A DNA stretch of 64,000 nt from SAR324 cluster bacterium (GCA_002995645.1 PUHO01000007.1:4797-68796); one strand, 5' to 3'. Shown: positions 43,285-53,197, counted from the first letter of the stretch. A program made the numbers and translations. The notes: generated from the sequence alone by a model not told the origin.

Positions 43285-45222
43285 TTAAAGAGTACTTATG
43301 CGTATCGAGTCAAGAGCGTTGTTTTGCACTAAATCAAATACAATAAAGAGAATAATTTCATCTATTTTTAGCGGTTTTTCATCAAGAAATAAAGAAAAAT
43401 ATTTTTCATATTTTATTTTTAAGAGTTTATTTCTAAATAGACGTAAAATTTTGAAAACGTCATCAGATAATAGTTGTTGCTTATTAAGGAGCTGTAAGTA
43501 AAGAAAATGTTGTTGATGCCATGAATCTATATCCGGATCAGGCGAGTTAGATAAAGGTAGCTTTAAGAAGCTTATAGGCGTTAATTTGGTTGTTGCCGTA
43601 TCGTAAATATTATGAATTAACGGCATATTAAGAATTTGATTTTTTTTAATATGCAACAGTTCTTGCGAAGATGTAATTTTATTATTTTGTACGTTTTGAA
43701 CGTCTGCGGCAAGAGCTAAATCTTGAAGAGACGATCCAATATTACGAATAAAATTAATAATATGATTACCTTTTTCTTTTATGTCTCCTACGTTTTGATA
43801 CAAAGTAGAAAAATAAGGATACGCATCTTTAGAAGAGAGTTGCGCTTTTTTTGATATGAGTTTAAACCAATTTAAGTTCGTTTGAAAAAAGTTTTGTATC
43901 AAGTTCGGGCTAGCTTTCGTTTTAATAAGCGGCATGCTAGTTACGGCAAAATCATATAAATAGGCTGGGAAACTATGATTTGAAACGTGACCTTCTAACT
44001 TAGCGCGATCTAAAAAAGCAGGTAAATGAAGGTTCATATATTTGTATAATTCAGCAGAAGGCAGCTTAGAACGTTGCGCCGGTACGACAACTTGCGCAAT
44101 AGAAACGCGTGATGATTTTTTTATTGGTGTTTGTGTGAAAATAGAAGAAAGCGATTTTAATTCGTTTAATAAAATAGTAAAACGTTTGCTTAACGAGGCG
44201 TCTTGTGTGTTATCTATTAATTTCTCTATATTTTGTAATAACTCTTTTATGTTTAGATGATATGACGAAGGCATACCTTGCACAATTTGTGAAAAATATT
44301 CGTTACCAAAAGAGAGTTGTATAGCAGAAAAGATATAAGCTTGTAATAAAGGCGGTAACTTAAAAAGAACGGTTAGCTCTTGTTGTTGCCATTGTACTAG
44401 ATTTGTGTTTTCTTTTAACCAAGTTGTGCTGATTAAAGGAAAACATTCATGAAGGGATATGAATATATTTAAAAACAAGCTAACTAAAGGCTCGGAATCT
44501 TTTGTTTTATAGAGTTGTCGTATAATTTGATTATAAAGCTGACAAGAAGAATCGTAAACGTATTTTTCCCTTTTAAAACAAAGTAATAAAGGCGGAAGAA
44601 AAAGCTTGTTTACTAAAGTAATAGTTGCATTATTTTTTGCCGTTATTAATAGCCGTTGGTAACATTGTAATAAAATAATTCTAATCGCAAAGAAAAGATA
44701 GAAACTTTCTGTGTTATCTAAAACGTACTCTGTGCTAATGGGTAAAATTTGCGTTAATATTTCTTGTAAAATAGTGTTAATAAAGCTGAAAAACGAAGTT
44801 TTATCTAGCAGCGCTTTTTCAATACTAGTATGTCTTTGATTTGCTAACTCAAGTTGCATTAACGAAAAGAAAGTAGACTTGTTATTTCGTAAGGCATTTA
44901 ATTGAGAAAGCAAGCAAGAAAGCAACATTTTTCTTAAAGCCGCACGGTTTGAGTGGTTCGTACTATTATTAATGCAAGAGAAAAGGAAGAAAGGTACTGA
45001 GTGATGTAAGTACTTGATTTGCGCTCTTTTTGAAAGTGTAGCAAGCTTTTCTTTGAGTATAGGTATTTGAAAAGCAAGTATAAGCTTTTTTTGCACTTGC
45101 TCTTTAACGTTTTCTTCAAGCGAAGGAGTGAAAAAAGGAAGAGAAGACTGCCAAAGAGGCTCGACTAAACTAGAGTCGCTTAATACGTTGCTAAGAAGAG
45201 ATAGAAAAGTTTCATCAAACAT
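43285..45222 (-). CDS. Large alpha-helical protein of unknown function
   Basis: 645 residues, almost wholly helical in appearance, Leu/Ser/Gln-rich, no signal peptide and no membrane segment. No recognisable domain. It sits 6 bp downstream of the exported protein gene at 45229 and 30 bp upstream of the HD-domain gene, so the three are probably one operon; a partner or regulator of the HD protein is a guess. The codon use does not differ by eye from neighbours. Confidence 0.7.
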   Translation of the reverse strand: MFDETFLSLLSNVLSDSSLVEPLWQSSLPFFTPSLEENVKEQVQKKLILAFQIPILKEKLATLSKRAQIKYLHHSVPFFLFSCINNSTNHSNRAALRKMLLSCLLSQLNALRNNKSTFFSLMQLELANQRHTSIEKALLDKTSFFSFINTILQEILTQILPISTEYVLDNTESFYLFFAIRIILLQCYQRLLITAKNNATITLVNKLFLPPLLLCFKREKYVYDSSCQLYNQIIRQLYKTKDSEPLVSLFLNIFISLHECFPLISTTWLKENTNLVQWQQQELTVLFKLPPLLQAYIFSAIQLSFGNEYFSQIVQGMPSSYHLNIKELLQNIEKLIDNTQDASLSKRFTILLNELKSLSSIFTQTPIKKSSRVSIAQVVVPAQRSKLPSAELYKYMNLHLPAFLDRAKLEGHVSNHSFPAYLYDFAVTSMPLIKTKASPNLIQNFFQTNLNWFKLISKKAQLSSKDAYPYFSTLYQNVGDIKEKGNHIINFIRNIGSSLQDLALAADVQNVQNNKITSSQELLHIKKNQILNMPLIHNIYDTATTKLTPISFLKLPLSNSPDPDIDSWHQQHFLYLQLLNKQQLLSDDVFKILRLFRNKLLKIKYEKYFSLFLDEKPLKIDEIILFIVFDLVQNNALDSIRISTL

Positions 45223-45228
45223 GAGATC

Positions 45229-46023
45229 TTAAAAAGGAAATTCCACAATATGAATTGGGGTAACCAATTTATTTTTATGGTTTAAATATCGTATATCGAT
45301 CTTTTTATAATAAAAAGGATTATAGATAAAATATTTTAATTTTTTACTATATCCGGTGTCTTTTTCAAAAGCACGCGTATAGGTCCATTCAATTTTTTGT
45401 AATTGATGTTTTTTTGTATAAAAATAGCTAACTCGATCGCGCCCGTCTGCTTCGCGAATCTTTTTAGAATATATCCGCGTTTCTTTTACTTTTGCCGTTC
45501 CTGTTGCATTAAACTCAGTAATTGTTTTTGCAAAACCGTTTTCATTTGGGTAAAACCAAGTAAGCTTTATTCGCCTTCCTGCTCTAGAATATAAAATTTG
45601 ATTATATCCAAGATGCTTATTAAGAAAATATTGTTCTTTTTTATATAAAATTTGATCTGCCGTTTGGTAATATAAAATTATTTTATATATACCTCTTTTT
45701 TTTGCTAAAAGCTGAAGAAAGAAACGTTCTTCTTTAATCCTAGTGCCAAAAGAATAATAGATAACTTGTTTATTAAAACCAAGATTAAAAGCTTCTTCCG
45801 TGTTAAACGTGTTTTCTTCTTTTACAAGATTACCTTCGCTATTATAATATAATAATTTAGTAGTAATTCCTTTAATAGGTGCTTGTACTAGGAACGTGCT
45901 CCCGCCATATTTATTATGCTTTTTATCTAATAAAAAATGATTATTACTTTTTGATAAGGCAAACAAAGGAGCGCAAGAAAAACAAAACAGGCAAAATCCA
46001 ATGTAAACGGTAATAAATTTCAT
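45229..46023 (-). CDS. Exported protein with repeated YY-x-x-x-G-x-x-x-K-x-E-type strands
   Basis: 264 residues. Signal peptide about 1-23 (ending PLFALS). The mature part has repeated beta-hairpin-like units, such as YYNSEGNLVKEE, YYSFGTRIKEE, LYSRAGRRIKLTWFYPNENG and FNATGTAKVKETRIY, similar in style to MORN/YwqK repeats. Function unknown; periplasmic or surface location is likely. It heads the operon with the 645-residue and HD-domain genes. Confidence 0.68.
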   Translation of the reverse strand: MKFITVYIGFCLFCFSCAPLFALSKSNNHFLLDKKHNKYGGSTFLVQAPIKGITTKLLYYNSEGNLVKEENTFNTEEAFNLGFNKQVIYYSFGTRIKEERFFLQLLAKKRGIYKIILYYQTADQILYKKEQYFLNKHLGYNQILYSRAGRRIKLTWFYPNENGFAKTITEFNATGTAKVKETRIYSKKIREADGRDRVSYFYTKKHQLQKIEWTYTRAFEKDTGYSKKLKYFIYNPFYYKKIDIRYLNHKNKLVTPIHIVEFPF

Positions 46024-46065
46024 TACATTACATAATAAGGTAATATTTAAATTTTATATATGTTT

Positions 46066-46108
46066 ACATAATAATACTTATTGTGTTTCTAGGCAAGTAT
46101 TATTATGT
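46066..46108. terminator. Perfect 14-bp-stem inverted repeat downstream of pgi
   Basis: ACATAATAATACTT (46066-46079) pairs perfectly with AAGTATTATTATGT (46095-46108) across a 15-nt loop. It lies 10 bp after the pgi stop. The T-rich tail (ATTTTTGCTTTTATT) is on the plus-strand side, so as a terminator for the minus-strand pgi it lacks a U run, but the stem is the only candidate between the two genes. Confidence 0.45.
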
Positions 46109-46118
46109 ATTTTTGCTT

Positions 46119-47732
46119 TTATTGATTCGTTAGAAAATAATTAATTAAAGTAGCAGATGATTTTTCAATATTATTTAATTCTTTCACGTTAGAAGATAAA
46201 ACGGGAAGAATCTTGCTAGCTAACTCTTTACCAAGTTCAACGCCCCATTGATCAAAAGAGCAAACGTTCCAAATAATCCCTTGTGTAAATATTTTGTGTT
46301 CATATAAGGCGATAAGCGATCCTAAAGATCGCGGCGTTAATTGTTTTGCTAAAATCGCAGTAGACGGTCTATTCCCACTAAAAGTTTTATATGGGATTAA
46401 AGCGGGATCAACGCCTTTTTCTTGTAAATACGAAGCGTTACGTCCAAAGGCAAGCGCTTCTTGTTGCGCAATAAAATTAGCCCATAACATAGCGTGTTGC
46501 TCTTCTAAAGGAACGCATGGTTTTGCAAAGGCAATAAAATCGCAAGGAATCATTTTTGTGCCTTGGTGAATTAGCTGATAAAAAGCATGTTGCCCATTTG
46601 TACCCGGTTCGCCCCAAATAATAGGACCGGTTTGATAGTCTATAGCTTCGCCTTCTTGCGTAACTGATTTGCCGTTACTCTCCATATCGCCTTGTTGTAA
46701 ATAAGCAGGGAAGTAAGCTAGATGTTGATCATAAGGAAGGATAGCCACGCTAGTAGCTTGGTAAAAGTTATTATACCAAACCCCAAGTAAACCAAGTAAA
46801 ACAGGTAGGTTCTCTTCTAAAGGTGCGGTTTTGAAATGTTGATCCATTTCATGAAAGCCGGTTAGTAGTTCTTTAAAATTAGTTTCGCCAATGTAAAGTA
46901 AAATAGAAAGCCCAATAGCTGAAGTTAAAGAATACCTTCCACCAACCCAATTCCAAAAAGGGAAAATATTTTCTTTAGTAATACCAAAAGTACAAGCTTT
47001 TTCTATATTCGAAGAAAGCGCAACAAAATGGGAAGAGACCGCGTCGCTTCCTAGTTTTGCCGTAAGCCATGTTTTTGCAATAGCTGCGTTTGCCATTGTT
47101 TCTTGTGTTGTAAACGTTTTTGACGCAATCAAAAATAGTGTTGTTTCCGGATCGCATTCACGTAGTACCATGGTAATATGATTCGGATCTACATTAGATA
47201 CAAACTTGCACTCCATGCCCTCTTGTTTATACTCTTGTAGTGCATAGGTAACCATATGCGGTCCTAGATCGGATCCGCCAATCCCTATATTAACAATAGT
47301 CGTTAATTTTTTTCCTGTTTTTCCTTTCCATTCGCCGTTATGAATGCTTTTTGTAAAACGAAATAAGCGATCTAGCACCTCGTTAATTTGAGGCATAACG
47401 TCTTTACCGTCTACGTATATCGGCGTATTAGATCGGTTACGTAATGCTACGTGTAAAACGGCTCTGTCTTCTGTTTTATTAATTTTTTCACCGGAAAACA
47501 TAGCGTCCCGTTTTTCTTCTAATTTCATTTCTTTTGCTAAGGCAATTAATTTTTCTATAATAGACGAATCCCAAAGATTCCTTGAAAAATCAATATAAAT
47601 GCCGGCAGCTTCTTTTGTTAGTTCGTTACTTCGTGAAGGATTAGAGAGAAAGAGTTCTTTAAGTGTTTTTGTTTGAAAAGATTCATATGCTTTTGCTAGT
47701 TCTTTCCATGTTGGAAGGCTGGTTGTTTTCAT
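46119..47732 (-). CDS. pgi: Glucose-6-phosphate isomerase
   Basis: Glycolysis enzyme interconverting glucose 6-phosphate and fructose 6-phosphate. Complete family signatures: IVNIGIGGSDLGPHMV, ASKTFTTQETMANA, NWVGGRYSLTSAIGLSI, ESNGKSVTQEG, GTNGQHAFYQLIHQGT and SFDQWGVELGKELA. 537 residues. It stands alone on the minus strand, divergent from the cvpA-like gene with 155 bp between. An ATTAGTA-TCAT-TACTAAT dyad at 47816-47833 in that gap is a possible operator. Confidence 0.97.
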   Translation of the reverse strand: MKTTSLPTWKELAKAYESFQTKTLKELFLSNPSRSNELTKEAAGIYIDFSRNLWDSSIIEKLIALAKEMKLEEKRDAMFSGEKINKTEDRAVLHVALRNRSNTPIYVDGKDVMPQINEVLDRLFRFTKSIHNGEWKGKTGKKLTTIVNIGIGGSDLGPHMVTYALQEYKQEGMECKFVSNVDPNHITMVLRECDPETTLFLIASKTFTTQETMANAAIAKTWLTAKLGSDAVSSHFVALSSNIEKACTFGITKENIFPFWNWVGGRYSLTSAIGLSILLYIGETNFKELLTGFHEMDQHFKTAPLEENLPVLLGLLGVWYNNFYQATSVAILPYDQHLAYFPAYLQQGDMESNGKSVTQEGEAIDYQTGPIIWGEPGTNGQHAFYQLIHQGTKMIPCDFIAFAKPCVPLEEQHAMLWANFIAQQEALAFGRNASYLQEKGVDPALIPYKTFSGNRPSTAILAKQLTPRSLGSLIALYEHKIFTQGIIWNVCSFDQWGVELGKELASKILPVLSSNVKELNNIEKSSATLINYFLTNQ

Positions 47733-47887
47733 AAGATAATAAAGAATAGTGTAGAATATTTGTATATAAATTGCATTTCTTTTTTAGTATCACAATTAAA
47801 GAAAATATACAACAAATTAGTATCATTACTAATTAAGATATTAACGTAATGAAATTATACTAATTTATTTAAACAACTTGCTTGGTT

Positions 47888-48325
47888 ATGAATTTCTTAG
47901 ATATTTGCTTTTTAATATTAACTTGCGTCTGTGTGGCTAAATCTATATTTTCCAACTTTGTTGCTAACCTAATTGTTCTTTGCCTTTGGATAGCTGCTGC
48001 CGTTGCCCTAGAACATGGAGCGGATACAATGGCGCTAGTGCAAGGTGCGCCTACGTCGATTCCTTTAGATTTATTTAATTTCTTTTTCTTCCCTATTTGT
48101 GTTATTGTAATTTTTGTTATAGGATTTATATTAAATCGTATACCAAATAGTTTTCCTTCTTCTATTTTACATAAAAGTTCGTGCGTCTTTTTTGGTATAG
48201 CAAAAACAATGACTTTATGTTTTGTGGCTATTTTTTATATTGAAAAATACGTTCCTAGTTTGCAAGACGACTTACAACTTGCCTATAGCATTACGTTGTT
48301 AAACCACTTGAAAAGTTTATTTTAA
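47888..48325 (+). CDS. CvpA-like inner-membrane protein
   Basis: 145 residues from ATG 47888; the TTG at 47882 two codons upstream is less likely. Four hydrophobic segments (5-23, 25-42 region, 65-90, 100-118), the FLDICFLILTCVCV start and the FFFPICVIVIFVIGFIL segment fit the CvpA family (colicin V production/envelope integrity). It is the first of three genes that look like an envelope operon (next gene 5 bp later). Confidence 0.6.
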   Translation: MNFLDICFLILTCVCVAKSIFSNFVANLIVLCLWIAAAVALEHGADTMALVQGAPTSIPLDLFNFFFFPICVIVIFVIGFILNRIPNSFPSSILHKSSCVFFGIAKTMTLCFVAIFYIEKYVPSLQDDLQLAYSITLLNHLKSLF

Positions 48326-48330
48326 AAACA

Positions 48331-49773
48331 ATGAAAAAAGGCTTTCTTTCATTTTTGTATTATAAGGTTGCTTTTTTTGTATTTTTAGTTTTGTTTATAA
48401 GTGCAAATAGCTTTCTTTATGAAAATATAGGCTATAGTGCGCAAACTAAGCAAGCAAAAGAAAAAAGCGAACGTCAAATTAAAATGCAACAAGCAAGGGA
48501 GGTGCAGGCTTTAACAACCGTAACGGAAGAGCCGACGTTTGTTCCCACAAAAGAGAAAGAAACAAAGAAAGAGCCGGAACATAAGCTTTCTTTTGATAGC
48601 TTAAATCTAGCGGTAGACGGGCAATATGCAACGCCAATGGCACCGGTAAAACAATATAATACGTTTTATTTGCAATACCTAGACGGCGACGTTGGGAATC
48701 AAGTGCGTAGTGAATTGTTAAAGCTTTTACGAAACGAATACAAGTTAAACGTAGTAGAAGTGCTCCCTGCTTCTCTTGAGAAAGTTGCCGTTATTCGCCT
48801 ACATGTGCAAGATTTTTCTATTTGGGAAACAAAAGAAAAAATCAAAATTAATTTAATGCACGTTAAAGATAAAGAAAGATGGCCAAGCTTTATTATAAGA
48901 CGTAACGTTTTAATTCGTTTTCAAATTGAAATATATAATGCAAAAGAAAGAACCTTAGATAGCCGTACGACCTATATTAGACCGTTTCAACAAGTATACG
49001 TACAAAGGACGCAAGAAACAAAGATTGTTTCTAAGAAAAACGAGTTGTTAAGGTTAAGTTTGTTACTTATGAAAAATATGATTACATCTGAGTTATTTCA
49101 TATTTCAACAAAGAAGAATTATTCTTATGCGCCTGTAAGTTTCTTTGCTACAGACAGACGGTTAAACAGGGCTATGAGTTTGTTAAACAGCGGGTTTGCA
49201 TCAGAAGCCGTATGGCTTTGGCAATTGATTTTATACACGCCGTTACAAGGAGAAGATTCGGAAGATTACTTAAAAGCAAAGCGAGACGCGTTTTATAATC
49301 TAGGTATTTATTTAAGTAAAAAGAATCAGTGGAAAGTTGCAATTTATATGTTTGCTCAAGCAAATAGGCTAGATCCGCAAGTAGTTTATGCCGATCTATG
49401 GGGGCAAGCTACGTATCAATGGCTATACCAACAAAAACTAGCTCAAGTATTAGCGCAAGAACAAGCGGCTAAAGAGAAGGGAACCACGAAAAAAGAAACA
49501 AAATCAACGACTACTAGCAAAGTTATAGCAAAACCTAAACGAAAATATAAAGCGATTGTGCCTAAACTATTGCCTATTCCAGATAATGTGTTATTATTAG
49601 AAAGTCTTCCGTCCTTGTTATTACAACCTAAGAAACTTTGGACAACAGAAGACACGATTTTAAAAAGTGATTTTGATACGTACGTACCTGATTTACTTAA
49701 AACGGCAAAACCAAAAGAAAAAGTGGATTTTGGCGTAGACAATACAAAGACAATAGACACATTACAAAAATAA
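48331..49773 (+). CDS. Membrane-anchored envelope protein with a TPR-like region
   Basis: 480 residues. N-terminal membrane anchor or signal (about 8-27, VAFFVFLVLFISANSFLY), then a charged linker and a mixed domain (FYLQYLDGDVGNQVRSELLKLL to SRTTYIRPFQQVYV). A TPR-like pair follows (RAMSLLNSGFASEAVWLWQLIL and DAFYNLGIYLSKKNQWKVAIYMFAQANRLDP), then a Lys/Thr-rich tail. No exact family recognised. Probably sits in the periplasm attached to the inner membrane and acts with its operon partners. Confidence 0.65.
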   Translation: MKKGFLSFLYYKVAFFVFLVLFISANSFLYENIGYSAQTKQAKEKSERQIKMQQAREVQALTTVTEEPTFVPTKEKETKKEPEHKLSFDSLNLAVDGQYATPMAPVKQYNTFYLQYLDGDVGNQVRSELLKLLRNEYKLNVVEVLPASLEKVAVIRLHVQDFSIWETKEKIKINLMHVKDKERWPSFIIRRNVLIRFQIEIYNAKERTLDSRTTYIRPFQQVYVQRTQETKIVSKKNELLRLSLLLMKNMITSELFHISTKKNYSYAPVSFFATDRRLNRAMSLLNSGFASEAVWLWQLILYTPLQGEDSEDYLKAKRDAFYNLGIYLSKKNQWKVAIYMFAQANRLDPQVVYADLWGQATYQWLYQQKLAQVLAQEQAAKEKGTTKKETKSTTTSKVIAKPKRKYKAIVPKLLPIPDNVLLLESLPSLLLQPKKLWTTEDTILKSDFDTYVPDLLKTAKPKEKVDFGVDNTKTIDTLQK

Positions 49774-49835
49774 AAAAGAACAACACACTTTTAACATTTG
49801 TTTGATATATAAATTTTAAAACTATGAGGATAGTA

Positions 49836-50999
49836 ATGCGAAACGCGATTAAACGACTTACCATATGTCTTCTTTTATTATCTGTTTTTACTTTGCCTTT
49901 GCAAGCTAGCGTTACGGCAAGCGGACAAGCGGAAATTTTTTCAAATAACGTGGAGCTTGCAAAAAAACAAGCTTTGAATAATGCGTTAAGGGCGGCAGTA
50001 GAGCAAAGGGTCGGCTTGCTTTTAGACAGTGAAACTATAGTGAAAAACTGGACTGTTTTAAGAGACAAGGTCTATACTAGTTCCCGCGGTATGGTGGAAT
50101 CATACGATATTATAAAAGATGAAAGAAAAGGCAACGTTTGGTTCGTTACAATTAAAGCGGAAATAGCGAATAAGAGCTTACAAAGTAAATTACAGGCTTT
50201 GTTGATATTGCATAAAAAAATGGGAAATAAACGATACGTTTTATTTTACCTTCCCAGAGCGGATTCGGCGCTAGCACCAACAAGCGACGCCGTAACAGAA
50301 AGTCAATCTGTGATTGCAGACAAGCTGAACGAAGCCGGCTTTCGTTTGTTTGATTCAAAAGCATTACAAAACGTATACGGTGAAAATCAAGTTGCGTCGA
50401 CACAGCAAAGTGCAAAAAAGAAACTTTTACAACTTGCAAAAGAAAACAGAACGGATATTGTCGTTGTTTTTGAAATAAGACCTTTATCGCGTTCTCGTCT
50501 TGGATCTAGTATAGCGGTGACTCGCGTATTAGTTCGATCTACAGTGTATAATGTAGCAACGGCGCGCCAAATTGCCACAACGTCAGTTATACAAAAGCAG
50601 CTTTCTAATGCGCGCGAAGGGAGTCTTGACTTAAAACATGCTCGCCTTTTAGCAGCTAAAAGAGCAGCTGAGAAAACGGGGATACAGTTAATTGATCGTA
50701 TACAAAAATATTACGTTTCACTTGACGATACAGGTCAATCTTATTTAATTCGTTTATATAATTTTAACGATGATCAAGAAGATAAACTCCTTGTTGTTCT
50801 TGGTGGTTTAAGCGGTGTTAAGAGCTTATCAGAGTTACAACGTAAACCAAACTTTATAGAAATTGAATATTTTAGCAAGCTTGATGCGTCTACGTTAGGA
50901 AGGAAGTTACGTGTTGCCGCTAAGCAACAGGGACTCGCGTTAAAAACAAGGAAAGCAGTAGGCAATCGGTTATCCTTTTCTAACCTGCATAATCCCTAG
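49836..50999 (+). CDS. Exported FlgT-like protein
   Basis: 387 residues. Start at 49836 (MRNAIKRL) chosen because GAGGA lies 6 bp upstream; the ATG at 49824 would bury it. Signal peptide to about 24 (LLLLSVFTLPLQA), then ASGQAEIFSNNVELAKKQALNNALRAAVEQRVGLLL and the SRGMVESYDIIKDE and VTIKAEI segments typical of the flagellar assembly protein T N-terminal fold. An internal duplicated beta-alpha pattern follows. In flagellated bacteria such proteins support motor or outer-membrane assembly; the exact role here is inferred. Confidence 0.6.
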   Translation: MRNAIKRLTICLLLLSVFTLPLQASVTASGQAEIFSNNVELAKKQALNNALRAAVEQRVGLLLDSETIVKNWTVLRDKVYTSSRGMVESYDIIKDERKGNVWFVTIKAEIANKSLQSKLQALLILHKKMGNKRYVLFYLPRADSALAPTSDAVTESQSVIADKLNEAGFRLFDSKALQNVYGENQVASTQQSAKKKLLQLAKENRTDIVVVFEIRPLSRSRLGSSIAVTRVLVRSTVYNVATARQIATTSVIQKQLSNAREGSLDLKHARLLAAKRAAEKTGIQLIDRIQKYYVSLDDTGQSYLIRLYNFNDDQEDKLLVVLGGLSGVKSLSELQRKPNFIEIEYFSKLDASTLGRKLRVAAKQQGLALKTRKAVGNRLSFSNLHNP

Positions 51000-51011
51000 A
51001 CTTATAAGAAT

Positions 51012-51048
51012 AAAGTCGGTTTTTTGTTGTAAACTTAAGCCGGCTTTT
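51012..51048. terminator. Bidirectional terminator between the FlgT-like gene and tusA
   Basis: AAAGTCGG (51012-51019) and CCGGCTTT (51040-51047) form an 8-bp stem (one G-T), with a 20-nt loop and a T run following on the plus strand. It serves the plus-strand operon and overlaps the tusA stop on the minus strand. Confidence 0.6.
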
Positions 51049-51271
51049 GTAAGGTAATAAAACAAGGCTTTGCTTTGTCCGTTTGTTTAGCTATAACGGG
51101 AATATTTTCTATATCACAAGAAGCAATAACATTTTCAATTACTTCGCCGGAATCGAGTTCAATTTGAATCGTTTCGCCCGGTTGGATTTCATGTAGGGCT
51201 AGCTTTACTTTTACAAAACTCATAGGGCAAGGTATGCCTGTTAAATCTTTTGTTTTAGTTGGTTGGTTCAT
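51035..51271 (-). CDS. tusA: TusA-family sulfur carrier protein
   Basis: 78 residues. KDLTGIPCPMSFVKVKLAL is the TusA signature with the active Cys-Pro-x that carries sulfur as a persulfide, followed by GETIQIELDSGEVIENV. It takes part in sulfur transfer for tRNA thiolation, molybdenum cofactor or other cofactors. It is immediately downstream of the MoeB-like gene (20 bp), so a shared sulfur-transfer role is likely. Confidence 0.85.
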   Translation of the reverse strand: MNQPTKTKDLTGIPCPMSFVKVKLALHEIQPGETIQIELDSGEVIENVIASCDIENIPVIAKQTDKAKPCFITLQKPA

Positions 51272-51291
51272 TGTTTACCGTAAAATAACGT

Positions 51292-52032
51292 TTAGCTACA
51301 AATGCAATTTTCTTGTTTTTGTAAAGCTAGTTTATGTATTTGAAAAGAAAGTATATCAATAGATAATAAGCGATTTGTTAATAGATCGCCTTTTGTAAGA
51401 AGGTATTTCAATGCTTCTGTTGCTTGTATAGTGCCGATAATACCGGCAATAGGAGAAAATACGCCGGCTTGGGAACAAGTTGGCAAACTCGCTAGGTTAG
51501 TTGTTTCCGGAAATACACAGCGGTAACAAGCCGTCTTTTTAGGTATAATCGTCATAACTTGCCCGTGCGCTTGTAAAACCCCGGCATGAGACAAAGGCTT
51601 ATTTAAAGCAACGCAAATATCATTGAGTAAAAACTTGGTCTCTGCTTTGTCTGTACAATCAAGAATAAAATCGTATTCTTGTAAGATATCTTTATTTTCT
51701 TGCGTAATAAATTGGTTAACCGTCTCTATTTGTGTATGTTCGTTTAGTTCGTTTAACCTTTGTTTAGCCGTGTTTATTTTTGATTTGCCACAACTCGCCG
51801 TAGAATATAAAATTTGCCTTTGTAGGTTAGACAAGGCAATCGTATCTTGATCTATTAAACCAAGTTTCCCAACACCGCAGGCCGTTAAATATAAAGCCGC
51901 TGGATTGCCTAAAGCCCCAAGCCCAACAATGGCAACGCTTTTTGTTGCTAATGTTTCTTGATCGGCTATATCCCAAAATGGTAATACTAGTTGTCTAGAA
52001 TATCTTTCTAGAAGTGAATCGTTCCATTCCAT
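51292..52032 (-). CDS. moeB: MoeB/ThiF-family adenylyltransferase
   Basis: 246 residues. E1-like enzyme that adenylates the C-terminus of a ubiquitin-like sulfur carrier (MoaD or ThiS). GLGALGNPAALYLTACGVGKLGLID binds ATP, SNLQRQILY is family-typical and DFILDCTDKAETKFLLND supplies the catalytic Asp. The zinc site has CYRC (near residue 167), but the C-terminal pair is reduced to C-I-C at the very end. MoeB is likely given the Mo-cofactor operon elsewhere in the window, but ThiF cannot be excluded; no ThiS/MoaD lies next to it. Confidence 0.82.
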   Translation of the reverse strand: MEWNDSLLERYSRQLVLPFWDIADQETLATKSVAIVGLGALGNPAALYLTACGVGKLGLIDQDTIALSNLQRQILYSTASCGKSKINTAKQRLNELNEHTQIETVNQFITQENKDILQEYDFILDCTDKAETKFLLNDICVALNKPLSHAGVLQAHGQVMTIIPKKTACYRCVFPETTNLASLPTCSQAGVFSPIAGIIGTIQATEALKYLLTKGDLLTNRLLSIDILSFQIHKLALQKQENCICS

Positions 52033-52149
52033 TTGTAATACGTACGTTTATTAATGAAAAAAATATATTTTTATATAAGGTAGCTTGAAAAGATATGTAT
52101 TTTATATCATACTTAATATTTAAAAGCTATTTATTATTTTATAAACTAC

Positions 52150-53193
52150 ATGAAACAGATTAATTTATATATAGGTAAAGAATTCTTATTTGTTTTCTTA
52201 CTTTGTTTTGTTAGTATCTTTGCTATTTTTTATATTTCTATATTATTAAATAGCACTACTCTATTAGCAGAGCAAAACGGTATCAAGTTGTTTTTGTCAA
52301 CTATGTTTGATTTTTTACCGTTAACAATAGAATTTATTTTTCCGCTTGTTGCTTTAATTAGCACTATGTTTTTTCTGTTTTTAATGTCAAATCATTCGGA
52401 AATAACGGCAATGCTAAGTATAGGCATGAGTCGTATGCAAATCTTGAAGCCGGTTTTGTTTGTCCTTTTTTTGTTATCTATTTTATTTTATATAAACCAA
52501 AGCTATTTTGCGCCTTTAGTGAGTAGTGAAGAAAACTTTTTAGGTAATACGGAACTAGACTATTCTTATTGGTCTTTTCATGACAATCAAATTTATTATT
52601 TTAGGCAAGGTAGCGGTTTGATTCTAACGTTAGACGAAAACGGAAGTATAACGCAACAAACAACCTTTCCTTTCTTATATGAACAGAATAAGCAATGGAT
52701 AGCGCCAAAGCAAAGGGTAATGAAGTTTTATAAAACAAAAAACGGAACGCAGAAAGTCAAAAGGTACGTAAAGAAAGGAGTTGTTTTTAAGCAAAAAGAG
52801 TATCCCTTTTTATTTACTGAAACGTTTCGCTCATTAAAGCATAATTCGTTTGAATTTTTATGGAGGAAATGGAAAAAAACGCCGGCTTATATAACGAAGA
52901 CACGCGATCAAATCAGGTTTGCGGCGTATAGTAAAATAACGTCTACATTAAACGTTATATTGCTACCTTTGTTAATTGTGCCTTTTAGTTTTTGTGCTAA
53001 TCGAAGAACAGCGAATCACATTAAATCTAAAATGGTGATTGCCTTTTGTTTGAGTTTGTTTTTAATATCTATTAATACTATTTTTGTTAATGCCTTTCGC
53101 AACGGTTTATTAAGCCCACTTGTTGCCGTGTTAATCCCTAGTTCGATTATTCTAGGTACGATTATGCTAGCATGGCTTTTTATTAGAAACTAA
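52150..53193 (+). CDS. LptF/LptG (YjgP/YjgQ) family permease
   Basis: 347 residues, about six membrane segments, three at each end around a periplasmic jellyroll domain (about residues 130-240). Blocks such as FLPLTIEFIFPLVALISTMFF, SEITAMLSIGMSRMQILKPV and the C-terminal helices are typical. These permeases work with LptB/LptC to move lipopolysaccharide or a related glycolipid to the outer membrane. Only one of the usual pair is in the window, so F or G is not decided. RNYxxR-type end residues (LAWLFIRN) fit. Confidence 0.82.
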   Translation: MKQINLYIGKEFLFVFLLCFVSIFAIFYISILLNSTTLLAEQNGIKLFLSTMFDFLPLTIEFIFPLVALISTMFFLFLMSNHSEITAMLSIGMSRMQILKPVLFVLFLLSILFYINQSYFAPLVSSEENFLGNTELDYSYWSFHDNQIYYFRQGSGLILTLDENGSITQQTTFPFLYEQNKQWIAPKQRVMKFYKTKNGTQKVKRYVKKGVVFKQKEYPFLFTETFRSLKHNSFEFLWRKWKKTPAYITKTRDQIRFAAYSKITSTLNVILLPLLIVPFSFCANRRTANHIKSKMVIAFCLSLFLISINTIFVNAFRNGLLSPLVAVLIPSSIILGTIMLAWLFIRN

Positions 53194-53197
53194 GAGG

